This document shows positions 42,584 through 50,850 of a stretch of 52,598 nucleotides of DNA, piece by piece (position 1 is the first letter of the stretch; each line of letters starts with the position of its first letter). Origin of the DNA: Clostridia bacterium. GTDB taxonomy: Bacteria; Bacillota; Clostridia; Lachnospirales; Lachnospiraceae. The notes beneath the pieces were generated by a model. It did no database searches. It worked only from the letters and a program-made list of their open reading frames with translations, and was not told the DNA's origin. Made by a program: the position numbers and the translations under genes. The stretch covers positions 1 to 52,598 of the forward strand of contig SAAH01000013.1 in the NCBI GenBank assembly GCA_009929525.1. Reading direction: 5' to 3'.

Positions 42584-43903
42584 ATGAAAATAACATTTAT
42601 GGGTGCAGGCAGTACAGTGTTTGCGAGAAATGTACTTGGGGACTGTATGTGCACACCGGCACTTTGCCAGGCTGATATCGCATTGTACGATATCGATGAG
42701 AAAAGACTCACAGATTCAGAAATCATTTTGAATGCGATCAACAAAAATGAGAACGAAGGACGTGCAACAATTCGTACGTATCTTGGAGCCGAGAATCGTA
42801 AAGATGCTCTTAGAGATGCAGATTTTGTTGTAAATGCGATCCAGGTAGGCGGCTATGAGCCATGTACCGTGACAGATTTTGAAATCCCGAAAAAGTTTGG
42901 CCTTCGTCAGACCATCGCAGATACACTGGGAATCGGTGGTATCATGCGTGCACTTCGTACCATTCCGGTCATGGAAGAATTTGCAAGAGATATGGAAGAA
43001 GTTTGCCCGAATACTCTGTTCTTGAATTATACAAATCCAATGGCTATGCTGACAGGTTATATGCAGAGATATACAAAGGTTCGTACGATCGGATTGTGCC
43101 ACAGTGTTCAGGTTTGTTCTGAAAAATTACTTGAGAAACTTGGCATGGAAGACAAACTGGAAGGCAGAAGAGAAACGATTGCCGGAATCAACCATATGGG
43201 ATGGCTTCTTGACATCCATGACAAAGATGGAAATGATCTTTATCCGGAGATCCGTGAACGTGCAGCTAAGAAAAATGCAGAAGAAAAACATGACGATATG
43301 GTTCGTTTCGAATATATCAAACATTTGGGATACTACTGCACAGAGTCCAGTGAGCATAATGCAGAATACAACCCATTATTTATCAAATCCAAATATCCAG
43401 AGATGATTGATAAATATAACATTCCGTTGGACGAGTATCCACGTCGTTGTATCGAACAGATCAAAGGCTGGGAAAAAGAAAGAGAAGATATCCTGAAAGA
43501 CGGAAAGATCACTCATGAGCGTTCCAAAGAATATGCATCATACATTATGGAAGCAGTTGTAACAGGAAAACCATATAAGATTGGTGGAAATGTACTGAAC
43601 AATGGCCTGATCGAGAATCTTCCGGCAGATGCCTGCGTAGAAGTTCCATGTATGATCGATGCAAATGGTGTAAATCCATGCAGAGTTGGTAGACTTCCTG
43701 TACAGTTGGCAGCAATGAACATGACTAATATCAATGTACAGCTTCTTACCATCGAAGCAGCAGCAACAAAAGACAAAAACAAAATCTATCAGGCAGCTAT
43801 GCTCGACCCACATACAGCAGCAGAACTTAATATTGATGACATCAAAGCTATGTGCGACGAAATGATAGAGGCTCATGGGGATTACATGAAAATGTACAAA
43901 TAA
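42584..43903 (+). CDS. GH4 family alpha-galactosidase (MelA/AgaL-like)
   Basis: The 439-aa protein begins with a Rossmann NAD site (MKITFMGAGSTVFARNVLGD) and has the GH4 segments NYTNPMAMLTGYM, GLCHSVQ (Cys-His metal site), GINHMGWLL and a conserved His in SSEHNAEYNP. GH4 enzymes use NAD+ and Mn2+ in an oxidation-elimination mechanism; similarity to MelA rather than to phospho-glycosidases suggests unphosphorylated alpha-galactosides. AAGGAGG lies eight bases before the ATG. With the GH36 enzyme upstream this is an alpha-galactoside utilisation locus, though without a transporter or regulator. Confidence 0.92.
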   Translation: MKITFMGAGSTVFARNVLGDCMCTPALCQADIALYDIDEKRLTDSEIILNAINKNENEGRATIRTYLGAENRKDALRDADFVVNAIQVGGYEPCTVTDFEIPKKFGLRQTIADTLGIGGIMRALRTIPVMEEFARDMEEVCPNTLFLNYTNPMAMLTGYMQRYTKVRTIGLCHSVQVCSEKLLEKLGMEDKLEGRRETIAGINHMGWLLDIHDKDGNDLYPEIRERAAKKNAEEKHDDMVRFEYIKHLGYYCTESSEHNAEYNPLFIKSKYPEMIDKYNIPLDEYPRRCIEQIKGWEKEREDILKDGKITHERSKEYASYIMEAVVTGKPYKIGGNVLNNGLIENLPADACVEVPCMIDANGVNPCRVGRLPVQLAAMNMTNINVQLLTIEAAATKDKNKIYQAAMLDPHTAAELNIDDIKAMCDEMIEAHGDYMKMYK

Positions 43904-44047
43904 TCTCAACTGTACATAGAAGCAGTAATACCAAAATCATCAAGATGAGATCACAACAGGAAAAAGTAACGAAAACGGAGAAGGTTTTATCATAAAATAT
44001 TCCGGTACTTGCCGGGACATGCTTATATTCCTGTTTGATTCATAAAA

Positions 44048-44091
44048 ATGGCAGATACCACTGAGAGATCAGTGAAGTATCTGCCATCTTT
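44048..44091. terminator. Bidirectional terminator between GH4 and MATE genes
   Basis: ATGGCAGATAC (44048-44058) pairs with GTATCTGCCAT (44077-44087), enclosing CACTGA/TCAGTG with a GAGA loop; CTTTT follows on the right and AAAA precedes on the left. Confidence 0.88.
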
Positions 44092-45482
44092 TATTGTGCT
44101 GAACCAGCCAAAAGAGCTTTCTTCTTCCAACTTCCTTTCGTATAACATAAAAATGTAATAAGTGCACCGATCACCCAGGCACTGAGCAGGGATATCCAGA
44201 TACTTTGGTAAGCACCATTAGGTAACTCAGGAGTTTTCGTGAAATATGAAATACCATAAGCCAGCGGAACACGGATGACAACGGTGGTGATCAGAGATAT
44301 CCACATGGGGGTCATCGTATCTCCGGCACCTCTCATAACACCGGACAGACACTGGGTAACAGCCATAGCAATATAGCCGACAGCCAGTATCTTCATCATA
44401 TTGGCACTGAGATCCACAAGTTCTGAAGTGTTTGTAAAGATTCCCATCAGATATTTTCCGAAGATCAGGATAAGACCTGTGATAACGGTTGAAGTTCCTA
44501 CAGCGATCAAAGTTCCCTGTCGGCTGCCTTTTTCCACACGGTCATACCTTCTGGCACCTACATTTTGTCCGGCATAGGTCGTCATAGCAGTACCAAAAGA
44601 AAAGTTTGGCATCATTGCAAATCCATCCACACGCATGATGATAACATTGGCTGCAATGACCAGTTCACCAAAACTGTTGGTCAAAGACTGTACGATGATC
44701 ATAGCCATGGAAAAGATCCCCTGAGTCAGTCCGGAAGGAACGCCCAGACGGATGATCGTTTTTGTATGACTCCATGAAATCTTCAGATAACGGAACTTTA
44801 GATCAAAGAGATCCTGCATCCGGCAAAGTTTGATGATGCAAAGAATTCCAGACACTGTCTGTGCGATAACAGTAGCCAGGGAGACACCGGCAACACCCAT
44901 ACCAAGACCAGCCACGAACCAAAGATCAAGAACGATATTGATGACGGTAGCAATCAGAAGGTAGATAAGTGCCGAGATAGAATCTCCCAGTCCACGGAGG
45001 ATACCACACAGAATATTATAATAGGCGACACCGATAACGCCAACGATCAGGATCATCAGATAAGAAGTACACCAGTCAATAATAGTATCAGGGGTATTAA
45101 GAAGTTCCAGAAGCGGCCGTATCCCCACAGCCCCGATGATCATAATGATCAAAGATGCGATAGCGGTAAGGGTGATACAGTTACCGATCGTTATGGAAAG
45201 TTCTTCGCGTTCCTTGGCACCAAAATACTGGGATACCATAACCCCCGCCCCCACGGAGATTCCCATAAATAATACAAGCAGAAGATTAAGGATAGGACTG
45301 GCGGAGCCTACTGCAGCCAGTGCATTGTCTCCTACATATTTTCCTACCACGATACTGTCTACCGTATTGTAAAGCTGCTGCGCAATATTTCCGATCAACA
45401 TGGGAACTGTGAAGATTACGATTTTTTCCCAAGGTTTACCCACTGTCATATCGGAGGGCGCAAAAAGTTGTTTTAATGTCAT
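44091..45482 (-). CDS. MATE family efflux transporter
   Basis: The ~463-aa protein has twelve hydrophobic spans and MATE patterns: MLIGNIAQQLYNTVDSIVVG in span 1-2, GLGMGVAGVSLATVIAQ in the middle and the repeated half with NVIIMRVDGFAMMPNFSFG. It exports cationic or drug-like compounds using Na+ or H+. I took ATG 45482; GTG 45491 (closer to AGGAG) and GTG 45494 are possible starts. It is divergent from carB. Confidence 0.92.
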   Translation of the reverse strand: MTLKQLFAPSDMTVGKPWEKIVIFTVPMLIGNIAQQLYNTVDSIVVGKYVGDNALAAVGSASPILNLLLVLFMGISVGAGVMVSQYFGAKEREELSITIGNCITLTAIASLIIMIIGAVGIRPLLELLNTPDTIIDWCTSYLMILIVGVIGVAYYNILCGILRGLGDSISALIYLLIATVINIVLDLWFVAGLGMGVAGVSLATVIAQTVSGILCIIKLCRMQDLFDLKFRYLKISWSHTKTIIRLGVPSGLTQGIFSMAMIIVQSLTNSFGELVIAANVIIMRVDGFAMMPNFSFGTAMTTYAGQNVGARRYDRVEKGSRQGTLIAVGTSTVITGLILIFGKYLMGIFTNTSELVDLSANMMKILAVGYIAMAVTQCLSGVMRGAGDTMTPMWISLITTVVIRVPLAYGISYFTKTPELPNGAYQSIWISLLSAWVIGALITFLCYTKGSWKKKALLAGSAQ

Positions 45483-45631
45483 GCTATACACCACTCTCCT
45501 CTCTTGTACATTCTACCATGAAAAATAGTAATAGGCGATAACAATAAATATTTTTTTGTAGCATTTTGCAGTAAGCTCGGTTATAATTTAATGGAGAAAA
45601 CAGTTAATTTTTATACAAACGGGAGAATGTG

Positions 45632-48600
45632 ATGAGTAGAAGAAATGATGTGCACAAAGTATTGATTATAGGTTCTGGACCGATCATTATCGGACAGGCC
45701 TGCGAATTTGATTATTCCGGCACTCAGGCTTGCAAGGCACTGCGCCAGCTGGGATATGAGATCGTTTTAGTGAATTCCAATCCGGCAACGATCATGACGG
45801 ACCCGGGGATTGCAGATGTTACCTATATTGAACCCCTGAATGTGGAACGTCTTGAGCAGATCATATCAAAAGAACGTCCAGATGCGATACTTCCTAATCT
45901 TGGAGGACAGTCAGGCTTGAATCTATGTTCTGAACTGGCAAAGGAAGGGATTCTGGATAAGTATGATGTAAAAGTGATCGGCGTTCAGGTAGACGCCATT
46001 GAGAGAGGCGAAGACCGTATCGAGTTTAAGAATACGATGAATCATCTTGGAATCGAGATGGCAAGAAGTGAAGTCGCTTACAGTGTGGATGAGGCATTAA
46101 AGATTGCAGATGAGCTGGGGTATCCGGTAGTCCTTCGTCCGGCTTATACCATGGGCGGTGCAGGCGGCGGACTTGTATATAATACAGAAGAATTAAAAAC
46201 TGTCTGTGCCAGAGGACTTCAGGCGAGTATGGTAGGTCAGGTCCTTGTAGAGGAATCGATCCTTGGTTGGGAGGAACTGGAACTTGAGGTTGTCAGAGAC
46301 TCCAAGAATAACATGATCACAGTATGTTTTATTGAAAATATCGATCCACTGGGTGTCCACACAGGAGATTCTTTTTGCTCTGCACCGATGCTCACGATAG
46401 CAGAAGATGTTCAGAAGGAACTTCAGCGGCAGGCATATAAGATCGTGGAAGAAGTACAGGTTATCGGCGGGACAAATGTTCAGTTTGCCCATGACCTGGT
46501 AAGTGGAAGAATCATCGTTATAGAGATCAATCCGAGAACATCCCGTTCATCGGCACTTGCCAGCAAGGCGACAGGATTCCCGATTGCTTTGATATCTGCG
46601 ATGCTTGCAGCAGGATTGAATCTGGATGAGATCCCATGTGGAAAGTATGGTACTTTGGATCGCTATGTTCCAGATGGAGAATATGTAGTTATCAAGTTCG
46701 CCCGCTGGGCATTTGAGAAGTTCAAAGGTGTGGAAGACAAGCTGGGAACGCAGATGCGTGCGGTAGGCGAAGTTATGAGTATCGGAAAGACTTATAAAGA
46801 AGCATTCCAGAAGTCGATCCGAAGCCTTGAGACTGGATGTTATGGACTGGGATTTGCAAAGAATTTCCATGAAAAAACAAAAGAAGAACTGTTAAAAATG
46901 CTGGTGGTTCCTACCAGTCAGAGACAATTTATTATGTATGAGGCACTTAGAAAAGGAGCTTCTACACAAGAACTGTTCGAACTGACAAAGATCAAACATT
47001 ATTTTATCGATCAGATGAGAGAACTGGTGCAGGAGGAAGAAGAACTTCTTCAGAATGTGGGAAGTGTTCCGTCCGAGGAAGCGTTAAAACGTGCAAAACT
47101 GGACGGATTTTCGGATAAATATCTGAGCCAGATCCTTAATGTTAAGGAAGAAGAGATCAGAGAGGCCAGAATTTCCTATGGTATCGAAGAAGCCTGGGAA
47201 GGTGTCCATGTTAGCGGCACGAAGGATAATGCATATTACTATTCGACCTATCACATTAAGGATGAGAGTCCGGTAAGTGATAATAAGAATAAGATCATGA
47301 TCCTTGGCGGCGGACCAAACAGGATCGGACAGGGTATCGAGTTTGACTACTGTTGTGTTCATGCGGCTATGGCTTTAAAAGCTGCAGGATTTGAGACGAT
47401 CATTGTAAATTGCAATCCAGAGACAGTATCTACAGATTACGATACCTCAGATAAGCTGTATTTTGAACCGCTGACCTTGGAGGATGTACTTGCTATCTAT
47501 AAGAAAGAACAGCCTCTGGGTGTGATCGCACAGTTTGGTGGACAGACGCCGCTGAATCTGTCTGCAGATCTGGAAAAATATGGGGTGAAGATCCTCGGAA
47601 CACCTCCGGCTGTCATCGATATGGCAGAGGACAGAGACCTGTTCCGTGCGATGATGGATAAGCTGGAGATTCCTATGCCGGAAGCAGGCATGGCTGTCAA
47701 TGTGGAGGAAGCTCTTGCCATTGCAGAGAAGATCGGATATCCGGTCATGGTACGTCCATCCTATGTTCTGGGCGGTCGTGGCATGGAAGTTGTATATGAT
47801 CCGGAAAATCTCAAGATTTATATGGAGGCAGCAGAAGGTGTGACACCGGACAGACCGATACTGATCGACCGTTTCCTCCGCCATGCGATGGAGTGTGAGG
47901 CCGATGCTATCAGTGATGGGGAGCATGCATTTGTACCGGCGGTTATGGAGCATATTGAGCTTGCAGGTGTACATTCCGGTGACTCGGCGTGCATTATTCC
48001 ATCTAAGAATATATCTGAAGAGAATCTGAATACGATCAAAGATTACACAAGAAAGATCGCAGAAGAGATGCATGTGTGTGGTCTTATGAATATGCAGTAT
48101 GCGATCGAAGATGGAAAAGTATACGTGCTGGAGGCGAATCCAAGAGCGTCGAGAACTGTGCCGCTGGTATCAAAGGTTTGTAATATTTCTATGGTCCCAT
48201 TGGCAACAGAGATCATTACAGCTGAATTTACGGGAAAGGAATCTCCGCTTAAGAATTTGAAGGAGAAGAGCATCCCTCATTATGGAGTGAAAGAAGCTGT
48301 GTTCCCGTTCAATATGTTCCCGGAGGTAGACCCACTCTTAGGACCGGAGATGCGTTCCACAGGAGAAGTACTAGGTCTGGCGGATACTGTTGGAGAGGCC
48401 TACTTTAAGGCACAGGAGGGAACCAAGAGTAAACTTCCACTTTCAGGGACCGTACTTATCAGTGTGAGCAATAAAGATAAAGGGGAAGCTGTAGATGTGG
48501 CAAAACGTTTTGCACAGGCAGGCTTCCATATCCTGGCAACAGGACATACCCAGGAATTATTGACACAGTCTGGCGTGGCTGCTGAGAAAATCTTCAAGAT

Positions 48601-48850
48601 GACAGAGGGCAGACCGGATGTATACGATGCCATTACCAATGGTAAGGTGGACCTGGTGGTCAATACTCCAAAAGGAGATGAGGCAGGCCCTGATGACAGC
48701 TATGTCAGAAAGGCTTGTATCAAGAGCAGAGTTCCATATATCACAACGATGGCAGCAGCACTTGCCAGCGCAGACGGAATATTGACAGTGCAAAAACAGA
48801 AAACAAAAGATGTAGTTTCGCTGCAGGAACTGCACAGCCATATTCACTAA
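45632..48850 (+). CDS. carB: Carbamoyl-phosphate synthase large subunit
   Basis: The 1072-aa protein has the two homologous ATP-grasp halves (IGSGPIIIGQACEFDYSGTQ near the start; ILGGGPNRIGQGIEFDYCCVH near 555), the oligomerisation region between them and the C-terminal MGS-like allosteric domain (GTVLISVSNKDKGEAVDVAKRF, ILATGHTQELL). It makes carbamoyl phosphate for pyrimidines and arginine, normally with the glutaminase CarA. carA is not adjacent: the upstream neighbour is the divergent MATE gene. GGGAGA precedes ATG 45632; a GTG one codon earlier is also in frame. Confidence 0.97.
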   Translation: MSRRNDVHKVLIIGSGPIIIGQACEFDYSGTQACKALRQLGYEIVLVNSNPATIMTDPGIADVTYIEPLNVERLEQIISKERPDAILPNLGGQSGLNLCSELAKEGILDKYDVKVIGVQVDAIERGEDRIEFKNTMNHLGIEMARSEVAYSVDEALKIADELGYPVVLRPAYTMGGAGGGLVYNTEELKTVCARGLQASMVGQVLVEESILGWEELELEVVRDSKNNMITVCFIENIDPLGVHTGDSFCSAPMLTIAEDVQKELQRQAYKIVEEVQVIGGTNVQFAHDLVSGRIIVIEINPRTSRSSALASKATGFPIALISAMLAAGLNLDEIPCGKYGTLDRYVPDGEYVVIKFARWAFEKFKGVEDKLGTQMRAVGEVMSIGKTYKEAFQKSIRSLETGCYGLGFAKNFHEKTKEELLKMLVVPTSQRQFIMYEALRKGASTQELFELTKIKHYFIDQMRELVQEEEELLQNVGSVPSEEALKRAKLDGFSDKYLSQILNVKEEEIREARISYGIEEAWEGVHVSGTKDNAYYYSTYHIKDESPVSDNKNKIMILGGGPNRIGQGIEFDYCCVHAAMALKAAGFETIIVNCNPETVSTDYDTSDKLYFEPLTLEDVLAIYKKEQPLGVIAQFGGQTPLNLSADLEKYGVKILGTPPAVIDMAEDRDLFRAMMDKLEIPMPEAGMAVNVEEALAIAEKIGYPVMVRPSYVLGGRGMEVVYDPENLKIYMEAAEGVTPDRPILIDRFLRHAMECEADAISDGEHAFVPAVMEHIELAGVHSGDSACIIPSKNISEENLNTIKDYTRKIAEEMHVCGLMNMQYAIEDGKVYVLEANPRASRTVPLVSKVCNISMVPLATEIITAEFTGKESPLKNLKEKSIPHYGVKEAVFPFNMFPEVDPLLGPEMRSTGEVLGLADTVGEAYFKAQEGTKSKLPLSGTVLISVSNKDKGEAVDVAKRFAQAGFHILATGHTQELLTQSGVAAEKIFKMTEGRPDVYDAITNGKVDLVVNTPKGDEAGPDDSYVRKACIKSRVPYITTMAAALASADGILTVQKQKTKDVVSLQELHSHIH

Positions 48851-48858
48851 GATTATAA

Positions 48859-48905
48859 ATAGTCCCATTATTGATTTGCTGGACAAGTGATCAATAATGG
48901 GCTAT
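48859..48905 (+). terminator. Hairpin after carB
   Basis: ATAG-CCCATTATTGAT arms (48859-48875 with 48890-48905, one bulged T) around a 14-nt loop, followed only by TATCTTTAA, so a weak terminator. Confidence 0.55.
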
Positions 48906-48962
48906 TATCTTTAAAGAATAATTTTTAGCATTTTGTAGAAAGATGAGAGGAGACTATTTGTT

Positions 48963-49703
48963 ATGAAGACTCGTATGGGACATACAGGAAAATTGTGGAA
49001 AGTTTTATTATTGGCAGCAGTGATGACTTTGGTTGGAGGATGCGGAAACAAAGCTGAAGATACACAGAGCAATGCCCAAAACAGCAGCACAGACGATTCA
49101 AAAGTAACAAAATCAACAGAAAGCAGCGAAGAGGATATCGCTCAAAATGGCGGTGTGGATGATTCAAATGTAACAGAATCCGTAGAAAGCAATGGTGATC
49201 TGCTTAGCGGCAAGCATCACATAGAGATAAATATAAAAGACTATGGTGTGATCAAAGCAGAACTGGATGCGGATACAGCACCGATCACCGTGACTAATTT
49301 TGTGAACCTGGCAAAAGACGGATTCTATGATGGACTTACTTTTCATAGGATCATGAGTGGGTTCATGATCCAGGGAGGAGATCCTCTGGGAAATGGATCT
49401 GGCGGTGCAGATGAGAAGATCAAAGGAGAATTTGCTCAAAATGGAGTGGAGAATCCGATTTCTCATGCGCGTGGAGTGATCTCTATGGCACGTTCACAGG
49501 ATATGGACAGTGCAAGTTCCCAGTTTTTTATCATGCATGCGGATTACCCGTCACTTGATGGTGCTTATGCGGCATTTGGCAATGTGACAGAGGGAATAGA
49601 AATCGTGGATGCGATCTGCGAGGATACACCGGTACAGGACGACAATGGAACAGTGTTGCCTGAAGACCAGCCGGTGATCGAGAGTGTAAAGGTGGTAGAT
49701 TAG
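48963..49703 (+). CDS. Peptidyl-prolyl isomerase (cyclophilin) lipoprotein
   Basis: The 246-aa protein has an N-terminal signal with lipobox LVGGCGNK, a low-complexity Ser/Asp/Glu linker to about residue 80 with an internal near-repeat (DDSKVTKSTESS / DDSNVTESVESN), and a cyclophilin domain at 85-245 (TVTNFVNLAKDGFYDGLTFH, SGFMIQGGDPLGNGSGG, SQFFIMHADYPSLDG, AAFGNVTEG). It should assist folding of exported proteins at the outer face of the membrane. The next gene begins one base after its stop. Confidence 0.93.
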   Translation: MKTRMGHTGKLWKVLLLAAVMTLVGGCGNKAEDTQSNAQNSSTDDSKVTKSTESSEEDIAQNGGVDDSNVTESVESNGDLLSGKHHIEINIKDYGVIKAELDADTAPITVTNFVNLAKDGFYDGLTFHRIMSGFMIQGGDPLGNGSGGADEKIKGEFAQNGVENPISHARGVISMARSQDMDSASSQFFIMHADYPSLDGAYAAFGNVTEGIEIVDAICEDTPVQDDNGTVLPEDQPVIESVKVVD

Positions 49704-49704
49704 G

Positions 49705-50508
49705 ATGATGGAAATGAAAGAGTTCCAGGCAAAACTGGGACAGCTGATGGAAAGTGCGAAACTGGCAGACAATAATCTGACCAATACAAAGATCCTGGAT
49801 ACGTTTGGTGCTAATCAGCTTTCCCCCCAGCAGCTTCAAAGCTTGTATGAATATCTGAGGATCCAGGGCATCCGTATCGAGGGCGCAGATCTTAAAAAGA
49901 TGGACATCGGAAAACACATAGAGGAAGCGGTAAAAGCGGAAATCTCAGAAAATACATTAGACGAAAAAGAACATCCGGCTGTTATGGATATGGAGAACCA
50001 GGAATGCCTGAAAGAATACGAAGAGCATCTGGAGAATTTTTGTCCGGAAAAGACTGGAGAGCGCGAACAGCTTTTGGAGCAGGCAGCAGCAGACAGCGGC
50101 AGCGTGCAGGAGAGGCTGGCGGAAGTTTATCTTGCAGATATCATAGAGATGGCAAAAAAACTTTATAGAGAAGATTTTTACATTGGTGATCTGATACAGG
50201 AGGGAAGTATGGTGCTTCTCACGGTGTCTTTTGCTGATATGCCTCAGACGGACAGAGATGAATGGCTGAAAGAACAGATATATACAGGAATCGAATCCTG
50301 GATAAAAGAACAGACGGAGCAAAAATATCGGGATGAATCATTAGTGGAGAAAGTGCGTAAACTGGAAGCAGCGATCAAGGAACTGTCAGATGACGAAGAG
50401 CCAAAGTTCAGTATCGAAGAACTATCCGCATATCTTGATATGAGCGAAGAGGAAATCCGGGGGATCCTGAGTCTGACCAGTGAAGGCTCACAGGAGGAGC
50501 AGGAATGA
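49705..50508 (+). CDS. Sigma-70-like protein lacking regions 2.4 and 4
   Basis: The 267-aa protein resembles RpoD in pieces. Residues 3-58 parallel region 1.1 (EFQAKLGQLMESAKLADNN, LQSLYEYLRIQGIRIEG, compare [15 protein letters not shown] in the rpoD gene here). Residues 137-180 parallel region 2.1-2.2 (LAEVYLADIIEMAKKLYREDFYIGDLIQEG). Residues 237-258 parallel the region 3 helix-turn-helix (FSIEELSAYLDMSEEEIRGI). The -10 and -35 binding parts, including the [10 protein letters not shown] and [10 protein letters not shown] motifs, are absent. It may bind core RNA polymerase as a modulator or be a degenerate sigma. It starts one base after the cyclophilin stop and overlaps the CsoR-like gene by four bases. 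Confidence 0.75.
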   Translation: MMEMKEFQAKLGQLMESAKLADNNLTNTKILDTFGANQLSPQQLQSLYEYLRIQGIRIEGADLKKMDIGKHIEEAVKAEISENTLDEKEHPAVMDMENQECLKEYEEHLENFCPEKTGEREQLLEQAAADSGSVQERLAEVYLADIIEMAKKLYREDFYIGDLIQEGSMVLLTVSFADMPQTDRDEWLKEQIYTGIESWIKEQTEQKYRDESLVEKVRKLEAAIKELSDDEEPKFSIEELSAYLDMSEEEIRGILSLTSEGSQEEQE

Positions 50509-50816
50509 GTGAAGAATGTAAAAAATGCTGCAGTGAATGCAGACATAAAGAAAGAGATGAGAAAGAATACAAAGACCTGATCCATCGCCTTAACCGTATC
50601 GAGGGACAGATCCGCGGGGTTCGGGGGATGGTAGAGGAAGACCGCTACTGTGTTGATATTCTGACACAGGTATCAGCAATCCAGTCTGCACTCAACAGCT
50701 TCAATAAGAATCTACTGGCTAATCACATAAAGTCCTGTGTGGTACAGGATATCAAAGCCGGAAATGAAGATGCAGTGGATGAACTGTGCGGTACGATACA
50801 AAAACTTATGAAATAA
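50505..50816 (+). CDS. CsoR/FrmR-family metal- or redox-sensing repressor
   Basis: The 103-aa helical protein has the DUF156 pattern LIHRLNRIEGQIRGVRGMVEEDRYCVDILTQ and the copper-type ligand set Cys49, His74 and Cys78. An extra cysteine cluster C5, C8, C9, C12 precedes the family domain. CsoR relatives respond to Cu(I), Ni, sulfide or formaldehyde. No copper ATPase is next to it; instead it is coupled by ATGA overlap with the sigma-like gene and followed by the membrane-HAD fusion gene after 34 nt. Confidence 0.9.
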   Translation: MSEECKKCCSECRHKERDEKEYKDLIHRLNRIEGQIRGVRGMVEEDRYCVDILTQVSAIQSALNSFNKNLLANHIKSCVVQDIKAGNEDAVDELCGTIQKLMK

Positions 50817-50850
50817 GTGAATACATCATGGTGAGACGGAGAAAAAGGTT

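Noticed and set aside
41877-42587. Several 65-170-codon frames on both strands across the twin elements
   Set aside because: They run through the hairpin arms, have skewed low-complexity composition and no ribosome sites; paired substitutions follow base pairing, not codons.
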